DNA of 64,000 bases, taken from Eleftheria terrae. Its GTDB lineage: Bacteria; Pseudomonadota; Gammaproteobacteria; Burkholderiales; Burkholderiaceae_C. Below are positions 11,176-21,458 of the stretch, one piece after another; the stretch's first letter is position 1; each line of letters begins with the position of its first letter. The position numbers and the translations under genes are program-made. The notes beneath the pieces are model-generated. The model ran no database searches, had not been told where the DNA came from, and saw nothing but the letters and a program-made list of their open reading frames with translations. The DNA is taken from NCBI RefSeq assembly GCF_030419005.1, contig NZ_CP106951.1, forward strand, positions 3,286,001 through 3,350,000, read 5' to 3'.

Positions 11176-11201
11176 AAGGCAGCTTCGGCTGCCTTTTTTT
11201 T
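11176..11201 (+). terminator. Rho-independent terminator
   Basis: Perfect 8-bp stem AAGGCAGC / GCTGCCTT (11176-11183 and 11188-11195) around a stable TTCG tetraloop, with the T-run continuing to 11201. It lies 48 bp after the secreted-protein gene, a textbook intrinsic terminator. Confidence 0.9.
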
Positions 11202-11504
11202 CGTGCGGTGCCGGCCTGCATGGCCACGGTGAGGACATGGAACGCGAAGGTCCCGGGAAGCTCCGCAGGCTCTGGGTCCCCTCCCCCTGTCCTTCGTGCC
11301 GGCCTCCACCCAGCGCGAGGTGCGCCAGCCGTCGCCGGCGAAGGCGCCGGCGCGCGCCGCCCTGCGGCCGCCGCGTACGCAACGCCCCTCCACCGATCGG
11401 ACGCCGCCCCGCCGTTCTGGGGATTGCCCCCAAGCCGCTCGGGCTGGAAGATCGCGCGCGAAGTCGAATACCAGCACAATCCGCCGCTTCCCGGGGAGGA
11501 AGAC
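11202..11504. other. Intergenic stretch without gene
   Basis: About 300 bp between a terminator and the next start. It is GC-rich with no stable protein-like reading frame. The only clear signal is a GGGAGGAAG ribosome-binding site at about 11494-11502 in front of the next ATG. Confidence 0.4.
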
Positions 11505-12320
11505 ATGCCATCGCATCCACTGCTGGAGGCCGCAGCACAAGACGACCGGACGCACGACGAAGAACTGCGCTTCGCCCGCAACTTCGCCGCCCACCCGCTG
11601 TGGGTGGCCGGCCGCTACGGCGAACCGGTCAATGGCCGGGCTCGCACCCGGCTCAGTTTCATGCCGTACGACGGCGGCACCCGCCTCGGCCTGACGGCCT
11701 ATGTCGAGGAAGGCGCCCACCTGGGCGACCCGGGTTTTGACGACACCGCGGTGATCGCGTGCAGCGGCGCGGTCCTGCTGTCCTGGACCCAGCAGCAGAA
11801 GTTCGACGCGGTGCTCAGCGACGGCGAGCACATCGCCATCTTGCCCTACACCGCGCTGTGCAACCTGCGCACCGCCTTGCTGCTGACGTCCGGCACGCCG
11901 CAAGTGCAGGTGAGCCGGGGCCTGCCGCGGGTGGACCTGTTCGCACGCTCGCTGTACGACTACTGCGAACGCCATCCCGACGTGCAGGCCTGCTGGCTGT
12001 GCTTCATCGTCGCGCCCGGCATCGTCACCAGCGTTGGGGTCTGGCTCGAAGCCGGGCTGCGGGCCGCGCATGAGGAAGAATTCGATCGCCTGGCGCTGCT
12101 GCACCTGCCGCCCGGTGTGGGCCTGCTGCACCTGGCTGGCGAGGGCCGCCGCAGTCCACTGGGCACGCCGGAAGTGCGGCAGCAGGCGGCGTTCTACCAG
12201 CGCGGCCAGCCGCTCGGCTGGTGGGGCCGACTGCGCCGCTCGCTGGTGCGCCCGCGGGTGCCGGTGGTGACTGTGGCGCCTGCCGGCCTGCAGGCCGCAG
12301 AACCCGGAGCGGGTAGCTAG
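11505..12320 (+). CDS. Conserved-looking hypothetical protein, possible SseB-like
   Basis: A 271-residue soluble protein beginning MPSHPLLEAAAQDD, with a strong ribosome-binding site (GGGAGGAAG) just upstream. There is no signal peptide and no membrane segment. Features include a segment RLSFMPYDGGTRLGLTAYV and a later HPDVQACWLCFIV that faintly recall the serine-sensitivity protein SseB (N-domain value check, C-domain strand pattern). That is only an impression. Codon use matches neighbours, so it is probably a real gene. It is convergent with pntB across a 184-bp spacer containing a short direct repeat. Confidence 0.6.
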   Translation: MPSHPLLEAAAQDDRTHDEELRFARNFAAHPLWVAGRYGEPVNGRARTRLSFMPYDGGTRLGLTAYVEEGAHLGDPGFDDTAVIACSGAVLLSWTQQQKFDAVLSDGEHIAILPYTALCNLRTALLLTSGTPQVQVSRGLPRVDLFARSLYDYCERHPDVQACWLCFIVAPGIVTSVGVWLEAGLRAAHEEEFDRLALLHLPPGVGLLHLAGEGRRSPLGTPEVRQQAAFYQRGQPLGWWGRLRRSLVRPRVPVVTVAPAGLQAAEPGAGS

Positions 12321-12399
12321 TGCGTGGGGGCCGGCGGGCGACGCCCGAGGGCGGGTGGCGGCTGCCTGCGAGGCGCTGCGGCCCTGGTCGGGCCGCAGC

Positions 12400-12448
12400 G
12401 CGCCGGGACGGTGCGCCGGGACGGTGCGCCGGGGACGGTGCGCCGGGT
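12400..12448. repeat. Short 13-mer direct repeat
   Basis: Nearly four tandem copies of GCGCCGGGACGGT, starting at 12400, 12413, 12426 (one extra G) and a partial copy at 12440. They lie in the spacer between the convergent hypothetical gene and pntB. No coding role is apparent. Confidence 0.7.
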
Positions 12449-12504
12449 CGCGGCGCCAGGCCGGGCGACCACGGCCGGCCGGCACACAGCCCGCACGCCC
12501 GTCC

Positions 12505-13944
12505 CTATTCGACCGCTTTCACCATGTCTTCGACGACCTTCTTCGCGTCGCCGAACACCATCATCGTCTTGTCCATGTAGAACAGCTCGTTGTCGAGGCC
12601 GGCATAGCCGGCCGCCATGGAGCGTTTGTTGACGATGACGGTCTTGGCCTTGTAGGCCTCCAGGATGGGCATGCCGTAGATCGGGCTGCCCTTGACCTGG
12701 GCGGCCGGGTTCACCACGTCGTTGGCGCCCAGGATGATGGCCACATCGGCCTGGCCGAACTCGCCGTTGATGTCCTCCATCTCGAACACCTGGTCGTAGG
12801 GCACCTCGGCCTCGGCCAGCAGCACGTTCATGTGGCCCGGCATGCGGCCAGCCACCGGATGGATGGCGTACTTCACCGTCACGCCACGGTGCGTCAGCTT
12901 CTCGGCCAGCTCCTTCACCGCATGCTGGGCCCGTGCCACCGCCAGGCCGTAGCCCGGCACGATGACCACCGTCTCGGCATTGCCGAGGATGAAGGCAGCG
13001 TCGTCGGCGCTGCCGCTCTTGACGCTGCGCTGCTGCTGAGCGCCACCGGTGGCCGCGGCCGCATCGCCGCCGAAGCCGCCCAGGATGACGTTGAAGAAGG
13101 AGCGGTTCATCGCCTTGCACATGATGTAGCTCAGGATGGCGCCCGAGGAGCCCACCAGCGAGCCGGCGATGATCAGCATGCTGTTGTTCAGCGAGAAGCC
13201 GATGCCCGCCGCCGCCCAGCCCGAATAGCTGTTGAGCATCGAGACCACCACCGGCATGTCGGCGCCGCCGATCGGGATGATGATCAGCACGCCCAGCACG
13301 AAGCTCAGTGCGAGCATCGCGAAGAACGCGCTCCAGTCGCCGCTGGCGGTGAACAGGCCGCCCAGGCCCAGGGTGCCCAGCGCCAGCACCAGGTTCAGCA
13401 GGTGCTGGCCGGGAAACGACACCGGCGCGCCCTGGAACAGGCGGAACTTGTACTTGCCGCTGAGCTTGCCGAAGGCGATCACCGAGCCGCTGAAGGTGAT
13501 GGCACCGATGGCCGCGCCGAGGAACAGCTCCAGCCGGTTGCCGGCCGGGATGGGGCGGCCCTTCTCGACGATCTGGAAGGCCCACGGCTCGGCCACTGCC
13601 GCAATCGCGATGAACACCGCCGCCAGGCCGATCATGCTGTGCATGAAGGCGACCAGTTCGGGCATCTTGGTCATCTCGACGCGCTTGGCCATCAGCGCGC
13701 CGACACCGCCGCCCACCACCAGGCCGCCCAGCACCCAGGCCAGCCCGGTGGAGGGCCGGTCGCCGGCGTACTTGATGATGAGCGCTGCGGTGGTGACGAT
13801 CGCGATCGTCATGCCGGCCATGCCGAATAGGTTGCCGCGGATCGAGGTGGTGGGATGCGACAGGCCCTTGAGGGCCTGGATGAAGCAGACCGACGCCACC
13901 AGGTAGAGCAGCGTCACGACATTGAGGCTGAGTCCCATCGTCAT
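12505..13944 (-). CDS. pntB: NAD(P) transhydrogenase subunit beta
   Basis: Membrane subunit and NADP(H)-binding domain III of the proton-translocating transhydrogenase, which makes NADPH from NADH at the expense of the proton gradient. The 479-residue product starts at [16 protein letters not shown], overlapping the stop of pntA2 (ATGA). It has about eight or nine transmembrane helices, then a soluble C-terminal domain with the NADP-binding signature [13 protein letters not shown] and [18 protein letters not shown]. Last gene of a four-gene unit pntA1-panD-pntA2-pntB. Confidence 0.95.
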   Translation of the reverse strand: MTMGLSLNVVTLLYLVASVCFIQALKGLSHPTTSIRGNLFGMAGMTIAIVTTAALIIKYAGDRPSTGLAWVLGGLVVGGGVGALMAKRVEMTKMPELVAFMHSMIGLAAVFIAIAAVAEPWAFQIVEKGRPIPAGNRLELFLGAAIGAITFSGSVIAFGKLSGKYKFRLFQGAPVSFPGQHLLNLVLALGTLGLGGLFTASGDWSAFFAMLALSFVLGVLIIIPIGGADMPVVVSMLNSYSGWAAAGIGFSLNNSMLIIAGSLVGSSGAILSYIMCKAMNRSFFNVILGGFGGDAAAATGGAQQQRSVKSGSADDAAFILGNAETVVIVPGYGLAVARAQHAVKELAEKLTHRGVTVKYAIHPVAGRMPGHMNVLLAEAEVPYDQVFEMEDINGEFGQADVAIILGANDVVNPAAQVKGSPIYGMPILEAYKAKTVIVNKRSMAAGYAGLDNELFYMDKTMMVFGDAKKVVEDMVKAVE

Positions 13945-14255
13945 TGGCTCCCTGCCGCGGTGGGCTTCTTGTCCTTCTTGCGGAACATCTCGAGCATGCG
14001 GCGCGTCACCAGGAAGCCGCCGAAGACGTTGACCGCGGCCAGCGCCACCGCCAGCGTGCCCATGCCCTTGCCGAGGGTGGTCTCGGTCAACGCCGCCGCC
14101 AGCATCGCACCGACGATAACGATGGCCGAGATCGCGTTGGTCACCGCCATCAGGGGCGTGTGCAGCGCGGGGGTGACGGTCCACACCACGTGGTAGCCCA
14201 CATAGATGGCGAGCACGAAGATGATCAGGTTGGTGATGAGCGGACTGACATCCAT
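13941..14255 (-). CDS. pntA2: NAD(P) transhydrogenase subunit alpha, membrane part
   Basis: A 104-residue protein with three to four hydrophobic helices ([52 protein letters not shown]) ending in a basic tail. This is the detached membrane part of the alpha subunit, as in organisms with three-gene transhydrogenases. It overlaps pntB by 4 bp. A 79-bp gap separates it from panD upstream, and a purine-rich AGGAGAGAC lies just before the ATG. Confidence 0.93.
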   Translation of the reverse strand: MDVSPLITNLIIFVLAIYVGYHVVWTVTPALHTPLMAVTNAISAIVIVGAMLAAALTETTLGKGMGTLAVALAAVNVFGGFLVTRRMLEMFRKKDKKPTAAGSQ

Positions 14256-14334
14256 GCCGGTCTCTCCTGCAAGGTTGTGAAAGGGACCCCGGCTGGCGCG
14301 CGCGGGGCGCGCCGGCCTCGATGCGTGGCGAAAC

Positions 14335-14697
14335 TCAGAACTTGCGGACTTCCTTGATGCGGTTCTGCTCGTCGAGCAGCACCACCTTGGGCTTGTGGTC
14401 GCGGGCGTGGTCCTCGCTCATCGGCGCATAGGTGCAGATGATCAGCAGGTCGCCGACATGTGCCTTGCGGGCCGCCGCCCCGTTCAGCGAGATGGCGCCC
14501 GAGCCGCGTGGCGCCTTGATGATGTAGGTCGAGAAGCGCTCGCCGTTGTTGATGTTGTAGAGCTCGATCTGCTCAAACTCGCGCATGTCGGCGGCGTCCA
14601 GCAGGTTCTCGTCGATGCCGCAGGAGCCCTCGTAGTGCAGGTCTGCTTCGGTGACGGTGGCGCGGTGCAGCTTCGCGCGCAGCATGTTTCGGTTCAT
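14335..14697 (-). CDS. panD: Aspartate 1-decarboxylase
   Basis: Makes beta-alanine from aspartate for pantothenate and CoA. The 120-residue proenzyme [21 protein letters not shown]... has the self-cleavage site Gly24-Ser25 in HYEGSCGID, giving the pyruvoyl group on Ser25, and the active-site regions [12 protein letters not shown] and [13 protein letters not shown]. The start overlaps the stop of pntA1 (ATGA), so translation is coupled. Its position between the two parts of the transhydrogenase alpha subunit is unusual. Confidence 0.95.
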   Translation of the reverse strand: MNRNMLRAKLHRATVTEADLHYEGSCGIDENLLDAADMREFEQIELYNINNGERFSTYIIKAPRGSGAISLNGAAARKAHVGDLLIICTYAPMSEDHARDHKPKVVLLDEQNRIKEVRKF

Positions 14698-15809
14698 TTT
14701 CGGGTTACCTGGCCGTTGTGCGTCATGCGGCAAGCGGCCACGATGTCGTCTTCGAGGTCGATGTGAAGCCCGCCTTCCTTGCCGATGATCAGCTTCAGGA
14801 AGTCGAGCACGTTGCGGGCATAGAGGGCGGACGCATCGGCCGCCACCAGTGCCGCGAGGTTGGTCTCGCCGACCAGGGTCACGCCATGCTTGGTGACGGT
14901 CTTGCCCGGCTCGGTGAGCGGGCAGTTGCCACCTTGCGGCGCGGCCAGGTCGACGATGACCGAGCCCGGCTTCATGCTGCGGACCATCTCCTCGGTCACC
15001 AGCACCGGCGCCGGGCGGCCGGGAATGAGCGCGGTGGTGATCACCACGTCGGCCAGCGCAACGCGCTTGGCCACCTCCGCCTTCTGGCGGTCCAGCCAGC
15101 TCTGCGGCATGGGGCGGGCGTAGCCACCGACGCCTTCGGCCGCTTCCTTCTCCTCGGCCGTCTCGTAGGGCACGTCGATGAACTTGGCGCCGAGCGACTC
15201 GACCTGCTCCTTCACCGAAGGCCGCACGTCGGACGCTTCGATCACTGCGCCGAGCCGCTTGGCGGTGGCGATGGCCTGCAAACCGGCCACGCCGACACCG
15301 AGGATCACCACCCGGGCCGCCTTCACGGTGCCGGCCGCGGTCATCAGCATCGGGAAGAAGCGCTGGTAGCGATCGGCCGCGATCATCACGGCCTTGTAGC
15401 CGGCGATGTTGGCCTGCGAGCTGAGCACGTCCATGCTCTGCGCCCGCGTGGTGCGCGGCGCGGCCTCCAGCGCAAAGCTGGTCAGGCCGGCGGCGGCCAG
15501 GCGCTGCAGCCCCTCGGCGTCGAAGGGGTTGAGCATGCCGACCAGCACCGAGCCGGCCCGCGCCAGCGACAGCTCGCCTGTCTGGGGTGCTCGCACCTTC
15601 AGCACCAGTTCGGTATTCCAGGCGCCGGGCTGGTCGGTGATTTCGGCGCCCACCGCCAGGTAGGCCTCGTCGGGCGCGGAAGCCGCCACGCCGGCGCCGG
15701 CCTGCACCCGGACCGTGTGGCCCTGGGCCTTGAGTTTCTTGGCCGTCTCGGGGGTCACCGCAACGCGGGTTTCGCCCGGCACGGTTTCGAGCGGTACGCC
15801 TATCAGCAT
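14694..15809 (-). CDS. pntA1: NAD(P) transhydrogenase subunit alpha, NAD-binding part
   Basis: Soluble NAD(H)-binding domain I of transhydrogenase. The 371-residue protein resembles alanine dehydrogenase: [21 protein letters not shown] at the start, [20 protein letters not shown] in the middle, the Rossmann loop [22 protein letters not shown], and [10 protein letters not shown]. An AGGAGGGC ribosome-binding site precedes the ATG. First gene of the operon; the 200-bp spacer to the divergent nudix gene should hold its promoter, with a TTGAAA (leftward) near 15900 as a weak -35 candidate. Confidence 0.95.
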   Translation of the reverse strand: MLIGVPLETVPGETRVAVTPETAKKLKAQGHTVRVQAGAGVAASAPDEAYLAVGAEITDQPGAWNTELVLKVRAPQTGELSLARAGSVLVGMLNPFDAEGLQRLAAAGLTSFALEAAPRTTRAQSMDVLSSQANIAGYKAVMIAADRYQRFFPMLMTAAGTVKAARVVILGVGVAGLQAIATAKRLGAVIEASDVRPSVKEQVESLGAKFIDVPYETAEEKEAAEGVGGYARPMPQSWLDRQKAEVAKRVALADVVITTALIPGRPAPVLVTEEMVRSMKPGSVIVDLAAPQGGNCPLTEPGKTVTKHGVTLVGETNLAALVAADASALYARNVLDFLKLIIGKEGGLHIDLEDDIVAACRMTHNGQVTRK

Positions 15810-16010
15810 GGAGCCCTCCTGGGGATGGGTTCTGGAATGTGTTCGTGTGAACCGCCGCGCAGCTTACACAACCTTACGGCGCATGCCAGGTAACTCAGTT
15901 TCAACTTTCAGCGCATTGACAGCTATCGCAGAAGCGACAGGGACCGACGTAACAAGGTGGAAAGCCAGTCCGCCGATCCTCTGTTGCGCTGCAGCGATAA
16001 ACTGCCGGCC

Positions 16011-16505
16011 ATGGAAGAACGCTGGAAGCCGAGTGTCACCGTTGCCGCGGTGATAGAACGTGACGGAAGTTTTCTGCTGGTGGAGGAACACACCTCCGAA
16101 GGCCTGAAACTGAACAATCCCGCAGGCCACCTCGACCCGGGCGAGTCGCCCGAGCAGGGAGCGGTGCGCGAAGCGCTGGAGGAAACCGGCTGCGTGTTCA
16201 CGCCCACTCACCTGCTGGGCGTGTACCTGTCGCGCTTTCGCCGCCCGGCCACCCACGAGGACATCACCTTCGTGCGCTTTGCGTTCGCCGGCACCGCCAG
16301 CGAGCCCGCGCCGGGCTGGGTGCTCGACGACGGCATCGTGCGCACCCTGTGGATGACGCCGCAGGAAATCCGCGCCTCGGCCGACCGCCTGCGCAGCCCG
16401 CTGGTGCTGCGCTGCATCGAGGATCACCTGGCCGGCCGCCGCTATCCGCTGGACATGCTGACCACCGACCCGACCGTCTACTGCCCGGAGATCAAGACGT
16501 CATGA
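16011..16505 (+). CDS. NUDIX hydrolase
   Basis: A 164-residue nucleoside-diphosphate-linked-moiety hydrolase. The Nudix box spans about residues 39-61 (starting [12 protein letters not shown], ending [10 protein letters not shown]) and matches GX5EX7REUXEEXGU. It resembles the NudJ (YmfB) group, thiamine-pyrophosphate/nucleotide phosphatases that often sit next to mnmA; that link to mnmA supports the assignment. The ATG at 16011 is chosen over an upstream ATG at 15957 because homology begins with [13 protein letters not shown]. Stop overlaps the mnmA start (ATGA). Confidence 0.9.
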   Translation: MEERWKPSVTVAAVIERDGSFLLVEEHTSEGLKLNNPAGHLDPGESPEQGAVREALEETGCVFTPTHLLGVYLSRFRRPATHEDITFVRFAFAGTASEPAPGWVLDDGIVRTLWMTPQEIRASADRLRSPLVLRCIEDHLAGRRYPLDMLTTDPTVYCPEIKTS

Positions 16506-17605
16506 CACGGGTGGTGGTGGGCCTGAGTGGCGGGGTCGATTCCGCCGTGTCCGCCTGGCTGCTGAAGCAGCAGGGGCACGAGGTGGTCGGCATCTTCATG
16601 AAGAACTGGGAAGACGACGATGACAGCGAGTACTGCTCGTCGCGCCAGGACTGGCTGGACGCCGCCTCGGTGGCCGATGTGCTGGGCATCGACATCGAAC
16701 ATGTGAACTTCGCCGCCGAGTACAAGGACCGGGTGTTCGCCGAGTTCCTGCGCGAGTACCAGGCCGGCCGCACGCCCAACCCCGACATCCTGTGCAATGC
16801 CGAGATCAAGTTCAAGGCCTTCCTGGACCATGCAATGCGCCTGGGCGCCGAGAAGATCGCCACCGGCCACTATGCGCGGGTGCGCGAGACGGACGACGGC
16901 TTCCAGCTGCTCAAGGGGCTCGATCCTTCCAAGGACCAGAGCTACTTCCTGCACCGGCTGAACCAGGCGCAGCTGTCGCGCACGCTGTTCCCGGTGGGCG
17001 AGCTGCACAAGACCGAGGTGCGCCGCATCGCCGCGGAGATTGGCCTGCCGAATGCGAAGAAGAAGGACTCGACCGGCATCTGCTTCATCGGCGAGCGGCC
17101 CTTCCGCGAATTCCTGAACCGCTACCTGGCCAACCAGCCCGGGCCGATCAAGGACGACCGCGGCCGTGTCATCGGCGAGCATGTGGGCCTGAGCTTCTAC
17201 ACGCTGGGCCAGCGCAAGGGCATCGGCATCGGCGGGCTGAAGGAAAAGGGCGCACCGCGCGGCGGCGGGGAGCACGAGCCGTGGTTCGTGGCGCGCAAGG
17301 ACATCGCGGCCAACACGCTGTGGGTGGTGCAGGGCCATGACCATCCCTGGTTGCTTTCGCACACCCTGGCCGCCGGGGACAGCAGCTGGGTGGCCGGCCG
17401 GGCTCCCGAGCCGGGCGACCGGGCCGCCAAGACCCGCTATCGGCAGGCCGACGCCGGCTGCCGGCTCGCGCCGGTCGAGGCGGGTGGCGAGGGCTTTTCA
17501 TTGCGCTTCGACGAGGCGCAGTGGGCGGTGACGCCAGGACAGTCGGCGGTGGTGTACGACGGCGAGGTCTGCCTGGGCGGCGGCGTGATCGCCGCCTCTG
17601 CCTAG
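16502..17605 (+). CDS. mnmA: tRNA-specific 2-thiouridylase
   Basis: Thiolates U34 of tRNA Lys, Glu and Gln. The 367-residue enzyme has the PP-loop SGGVDS at residues 9-14, the first catalytic Cys98 in [12 protein letters not shown], and the second Cys194 in [13 protein letters not shown]. Both cysteines are present, so the enzyme looks functional. The ATG lies inside the nudix stop, indicating coupling. Convergent with terC after 23 bp. Confidence 0.97.
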   Translation: MTRVVVGLSGGVDSAVSAWLLKQQGHEVVGIFMKNWEDDDDSEYCSSRQDWLDAASVADVLGIDIEHVNFAAEYKDRVFAEFLREYQAGRTPNPDILCNAEIKFKAFLDHAMRLGAEKIATGHYARVRETDDGFQLLKGLDPSKDQSYFLHRLNQAQLSRTLFPVGELHKTEVRRIAAEIGLPNAKKKDSTGICFIGERPFREFLNRYLANQPGPIKDDRGRVIGEHVGLSFYTLGQRKGIGIGGLKEKGAPRGGGEHEPWFVARKDIAANTLWVVQGHDHPWLLSHTLAAGDSSWVAGRAPEPGDRAAKTRYRQADAGCRLAPVEAGGEGFSLRFDEAQWAVTPGQSAVVYDGEVCLGGGVIAASA

Positions 17606-17628
17606 CCGGCGCACCGGGCCGGGCGCGC

Positions 17629-18372
17629 TCAGCTGCGAGCGTGGGCGCCGGGCGTCGCCCGCGCCCGGCGGCGGAACAGCGAGAGGTTCAGCATCTCCAC
17701 CCCCACCGAGAAGGCCATCGCGAAGTAGATGTAGCCCTTGGGGATGTGCAGGCCCAGGCCCTCGGCAACCAGGGCGACGCCGATCAGGATGAGGAAGCTC
17801 AAGGCGAGCATCTTCACCGTCGGATGCCGGCCGACGAAGCGGCCCACCGGGCCCGAGAACGACACCATCACCACGGTGGCCAGCACCACGGCGGCCGCCA
17901 TGATGGCCACCTCCTCCACCATGCCGACGGCGGTGATGACGGAGTCGAGCGAGAACACCACGTCCAGCAGCATGATCTGCACGATCACGCCGGCAAAGGA
18001 GGGTGGCCGGGGTGCCGGCCGGTCGGCGGGCGCGCCCTCGCCCTCCAGCGTGCCGTGGATCTCGTGGGTTGACTTGGCCATCAGGAACAGCCCGCCCAGC
18101 AGCAGCACCAGGTCGCGGCCGGACACCTCCTGGCCGAGGGCGGTGAACAGCGGCTGCGTCAGGCCGATCACCCAGGCCAGCGAGAACAGCAGCGCCAGCC
18201 GCGACAGCATCGCGGCCGCCAGACCGATCTTGCGCGCCCGGTCGCGCCGCTCGGGCGGCAGGCGACTGGCCAGGATCGAGATGAAGATGACGTTGTCGAT
18301 GCCCAGCACGATCTCCAGCGCGGCCAACGTGGCCAGCGCCACCCAGTTCTGGGGGTCGAGCAATAAATCCAT
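17629..18372 (-). CDS. TerC-family integral membrane protein
   Basis: A 247-residue inner-membrane protein of the TerC/YkoY family, whose better-studied members export or handle metal ions such as manganese. It has about seven hydrophobic helices, including VALATLAALEIVLGIDNVIF with the conserved acidic residues in EIVLGIDN and a matching LDVVFSLDSVITA in the second half. That internal duplication is typical of the family. I chose the ATG giving MDLLLDPQNWVALA. The 90-bp leader was checked for a yybP-ykoY (Mn) riboswitch; none is evident. Confidence 0.88.
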   Translation of the reverse strand: MDLLLDPQNWVALATLAALEIVLGIDNVIFISILASRLPPERRDRARKIGLAAAMLSRLALLFSLAWVIGLTQPLFTALGQEVSGRDLVLLLGGLFLMAKSTHEIHGTLEGEGAPADRPAPRPPSFAGVIVQIMLLDVVFSLDSVITAVGMVEEVAIMAAAVVLATVVMVSFSGPVGRFVGRHPTVKMLALSFLILIGVALVAEGLGLHIPKGYIYFAMAFSVGVEMLNLSLFRRRARATPGAHARS

Positions 18373-18462
18373 CGAATCAGGCTCCTGTGCGGCCCCGCGG
18401 GCCGATGCATGGAGCAAGGCAAGTCGCAGGCCAGCATGTCTGCTGGCGTGTGCCGGCCCGGC

Positions 18463-19458
18463 TCAGGCGTCGCCGGGATCGGACTCCTGCGGCAGCACCT
18501 GCAGCGCATAGGCCGCCCCGGTGAGGGCCGGCTGGCGTGCGTGCACCACATACGTAGGCACCGGCTGCAGGTAGCTGCGGAAGCGGCCCTTGTCTTCGAA
18601 GCGCGCGCGGAACTTGGAGCGGTGGAACCAGTCGCCCAGCCGCGGCACGATGCCGCCGCCGATATAGACGCCGCCGCGCGCGCCCACCGTCAGGGCGAGG
18701 TTGCCGGCCACATTGCCGAGGAAGGCACACATCAGCTCGAGCGCCTCGACGCACTGGGCGTCGCTGCCCTGCACGGCGGCCTCGCTGATGCCGGCCGCAT
18801 CCAGTGGGCGCGCCTCCACCCCCTGCAGCGTGCAGACGGCCTGGTAGAGGTTGACCAGCCCGGGGCCTGACACCGCGCGCTCGGCGGAGGCATGCCCGAA
18901 GCGCCGGCGCAGTTCCTCGATCACCCGCGCCTCGTGCTCGTCGGCCGGAGCCAGCGTGACGTGGCCGCCTTCGCCGGTGAGCGGCAGCGGCGCATGGCCG
19001 GGCGCGGCGGGCAGCAGGCCGGACACCCCCAAGCCGGTGCCGGGCCCGATCAGGCCCAGCGGCGCCTGGGGCACCGGGGTGCCGTCGCCGACTTGCCGCA
19101 AATCCTGCGGGCCAAGCCCCGGCAGGGCCAGGGCCAGCGCGGTGAAGTCATTGAGCACCAGGAAGCGCTCCAAGCCCAGATCGCGCCGCAGGCCGGCGAT
19201 CGAGAAGGACCAGTCGTGGTTGGTCATCTTCACCTGGTCGCCAGTCACCGGGTTGGCAATGCCGATGGCACACCAGCGCGGCACCGGCTTGCCGAGCTCG
19301 CGCAGGTAGTGGCGCATGGCGTCCAGCAGGCTGGCATGCTCGGCCGCCGGGTAGCTGCGCACCTCGGCCGGCGCGGCGCCCGGCAGCTCGATCCAGGCGA
19401 AGCGCGCGTTGGTGCCGCCGATGTCGCCCACCAGTTGGGGATAGCAAGGCCCGTTCAT
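18463..19458 (-). CDS. glk: Glucokinase
   Basis: ATP-dependent phosphorylation of glucose to glucose-6-phosphate. The 331-residue protein belongs to the bacterial Glk family (not ROK). It has the phosphate-binding loop LVGDIGGTNARFAWIEL near the start, the catalytic Asp in LVLNDFTALALALPGL, GPGTGLGVSGLLP, and a C-terminal GGVYIGGGIVPRL. It lies 90 bp upstream of terC in the same direction. Divergent from the two-helicase operon, with 261 bp between. Confidence 0.93.
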   Translation of the reverse strand: MNGPCYPQLVGDIGGTNARFAWIELPGAAPAEVRSYPAAEHASLLDAMRHYLRELGKPVPRWCAIGIANPVTGDQVKMTNHDWSFSIAGLRRDLGLERFLVLNDFTALALALPGLGPQDLRQVGDGTPVPQAPLGLIGPGTGLGVSGLLPAAPGHAPLPLTGEGGHVTLAPADEHEARVIEELRRRFGHASAERAVSGPGLVNLYQAVCTLQGVEARPLDAAGISEAAVQGSDAQCVEALELMCAFLGNVAGNLALTVGARGGVYIGGGIVPRLGDWFHRSKFRARFEDKGRFRSYLQPVPTYVVHARQPALTGAAYALQVLPQESDPGDA

Positions 19459-19719
19459 CTCGTCTTTGCACCTCGGCTGCTGCGGCCGCCGGCCAGCGGC
19501 ACGGCGACACCTGCCGGGCGCGCGGCGCCACCATGGCGGCACACCGCCGGCCGGCATGGCGAACAGGCAGCCTTCGTGCCCGAGCGGCCGCGCACCCCGC
19601 GCTGCACAGCTGAACGGCTTGCCGTCGTCATGAAGAAACGCCATGGCACAGGCAAGGGCCGGCTCACGCCCGAGAATGCGGTGTCTGCCAGCTGTCCCGT
19701 TGTCCACGGCCTCGCCGCC

Positions 19720-21456
19720 ATGTCGTACTCGCACGATCGCCTTCTTGCCCAGCTCCTCGAGTTCATCCTCGCGGAGCAGGACGCCGGCCGCCGGCAACTG
19801 CTCGACACCTGGAGCAAGCCGCTCGACGAGAAGCGGCAGGCCGGCTGGAGCCAGGGCTTTGTGCAGCTTGAACGCGCCGAGGATCCCTGCCGCCTGTGGG
19901 CCTGGCTGGACGAGGGCGAGTCGCGCTTCCGCGAAGGCGACCAGCTGGTGCTGCACCGCGGCAGTCCGCTGCACGACACGCTGGGGCGCAACCTGACACT
20001 GGAGCTCGAGGATGACGGCCGCTGGCTGCTGTACGGCCGCGGGGTGCCGGCGGTGCTCGACGCTTACCCGGGCGGCCCCTGCCATGCCGACCCGGATGCC
20101 ATCGACCTGACGGCCTATTACCGGCAGACGCTCGAAGACATCGCCGCTTCGGGCATCGGGCGCGAGGTGGTGCTGCCCCTGCTGACCGGCGAGCTGCAGA
20201 TCAGCTTCGACGAGCGCGACAGCCGCGAGGCCGAGGCGATCGCGCTGGCCGAGGGTTTCAATCCCCGGCAGGCCGAGGCGGTGGGGCTGGCGGTGGGCGC
20301 GGAGCAGGTGGCGTGCATCCAGGGGCCGCCCGGCACCGGCAAGACGCGGGTGCTGGCGCTGATCGCCCGGCTGCTGGCGGCGCGCGGCGAGCGGGTGCTG
20401 CTCACCTCCCACACCCACACCGCCATCAACAACGCGCTCAACGGCATCCATGCGCGGGGCGTGCCCACCGTGAAGATTGGCCGCGACACGCAGCGCAAGG
20501 GGCTGAACGAGGCGATTGCCGGCCACCTGGACCTGGCGGCCTGGCAGGAGCGGCCGGGCGACGGCTATGTCGTCGGGGCGACGCCTTTCGCCACCTGCTC
20601 TGCCCGGATGCAGCACTACGAGTACGACACCGTGATCTTCGACGAGGCCAGCCAGGTGACGGTGCCGCTGGCGCTGATGGCGATGCGCAAGGCCCGGCGC
20701 TACCTCTTCATCGGCGACCAGCAGCAGCTGCCGCCGGTGCTGTTGTCGCGCTCGGTGCTGGCCAAGGACGCGCTGTCGGTGTTCGCAGCCCTGACCGCGC
20801 GGCAGGCCGACCACACCGTGATGCTGACCGACACCTATCGCATGAACCGCTGGCTCACCGAGTGGCCCAGCCGCGTCTACTACGGCGGCCAGCTGGTGGC
20901 GGCGGGCGACAACCGCGATCGGCGGCTGCGCCTGGGTCGGGTGCCGCAAGCGCTGGCGGCGGTCTTCGAGCCGGCGCATTGCGGGGTCTTCATCCCGACG
21001 CTCGACCCCTCGGGCCGCACCCGCAGCCACCGCGATGCCGAACTGGTGGTGCAGCTGTGCGCCGCGGCCAGCGAGGGCGGCCTGCCGCTGCAGGACATCG
21101 GCATCGTGACGCCCTACCGCGCCCAGGGCCAGGTGATCCGCAAGCTGCTGGCGCAGCATTTCGGGCAGGAGGCGGCGCGCCAGGTGGTGGCCGACACGGT
21201 GGAGCGCATGCAGGGGCAGGAGCGGGAGCTGGTGATCCTGTCGCTCGGCAGCGGCGATGAGCGTTTCCTCGGCATGGTCGCGCCCTTCTTCTTCCAGCGG
21301 GAGCGGCTGAACGTCTCCATCACCCGGCCCATCAGCAAGCTCATCGTGATCGGGCCGGAACCCGGCGTGCCACTGGCGGCAGAGGCACCGCACCTGCAGC
21401 AGGCGGTGGAGGAATACCGGGACCTGCTGCGCCACCTGCACCGGGTGGCGGTGTAG
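19720..21456 (+). CDS. DNA2/NAM7 (Upf1-like) superfamily 1B helicase
   Basis: A 578-residue protein with a complete SF1B helicase core: Walker A GPPGTGKT (202-209), motif Ia TSHTHTAINNAL, motif II FDEAS (about 307-311), motif III GDQQQLPPV (332-340), motif V/VI VERMQGQERELVILSL and RLNVSITRP. The first 180 residues are a separate N-terminal region with no recognised catalytic motif, beginning MSYSHDRLLAQLLEF. The start at 19720 is the first ATG giving this region; no strong ribosome-binding site is seen. The stop is 2 bp from the start of the second helicase gene, so the two are surely co-translated. Role unknown: nucleic-acid repair or anti-phage defence are both possible. Confidence 0.85.
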   Translation: MSYSHDRLLAQLLEFILAEQDAGRRQLLDTWSKPLDEKRQAGWSQGFVQLERAEDPCRLWAWLDEGESRFREGDQLVLHRGSPLHDTLGRNLTLELEDDGRWLLYGRGVPAVLDAYPGGPCHADPDAIDLTAYYRQTLEDIAASGIGREVVLPLLTGELQISFDERDSREAEAIALAEGFNPRQAEAVGLAVGAEQVACIQGPPGTGKTRVLALIARLLAARGERVLLTSHTHTAINNALNGIHARGVPTVKIGRDTQRKGLNEAIAGHLDLAAWQERPGDGYVVGATPFATCSARMQHYEYDTVIFDEASQVTVPLALMAMRKARRYLFIGDQQQLPPVLLSRSVLAKDALSVFAALTARQADHTVMLTDTYRMNRWLTEWPSRVYYGGQLVAAGDNRDRRLRLGRVPQALAAVFEPAHCGVFIPTLDPSGRTRSHRDAELVVQLCAAASEGGLPLQDIGIVTPYRAQGQVIRKLLAQHFGQEAARQVVADTVERMQGQERELVILSLGSGDERFLGMVAPFFFQRERLNVSITRPISKLIVIGPEPGVPLAAEAPHLQQAVEEYRDLLRHLHRVAV

Positions 21457-21458
21457 GC

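Noticed and set aside
15866..16010. TTGACA at about 15915 as a + strand -35 box for the nudix gene
   Set aside because: No acceptable -10 follows at 16-18 bp.
18373..18462. Possible yybP-ykoY manganese riboswitch upstream of terC, with a GCCAGCA/TGCTGGC hairpin
   Set aside because: The leader is only about 90 bp and lacks the conserved GGGGAGUA-type loops; the hairpin alone is not specific.
19459..21441. Minus-strand open frame fused in frame with glk across the helicase gene
   Set aside because: The glucokinase homology begins only at 19458; the upstream part is antisense to the Upf1-like helicase, whose motifs are complete.
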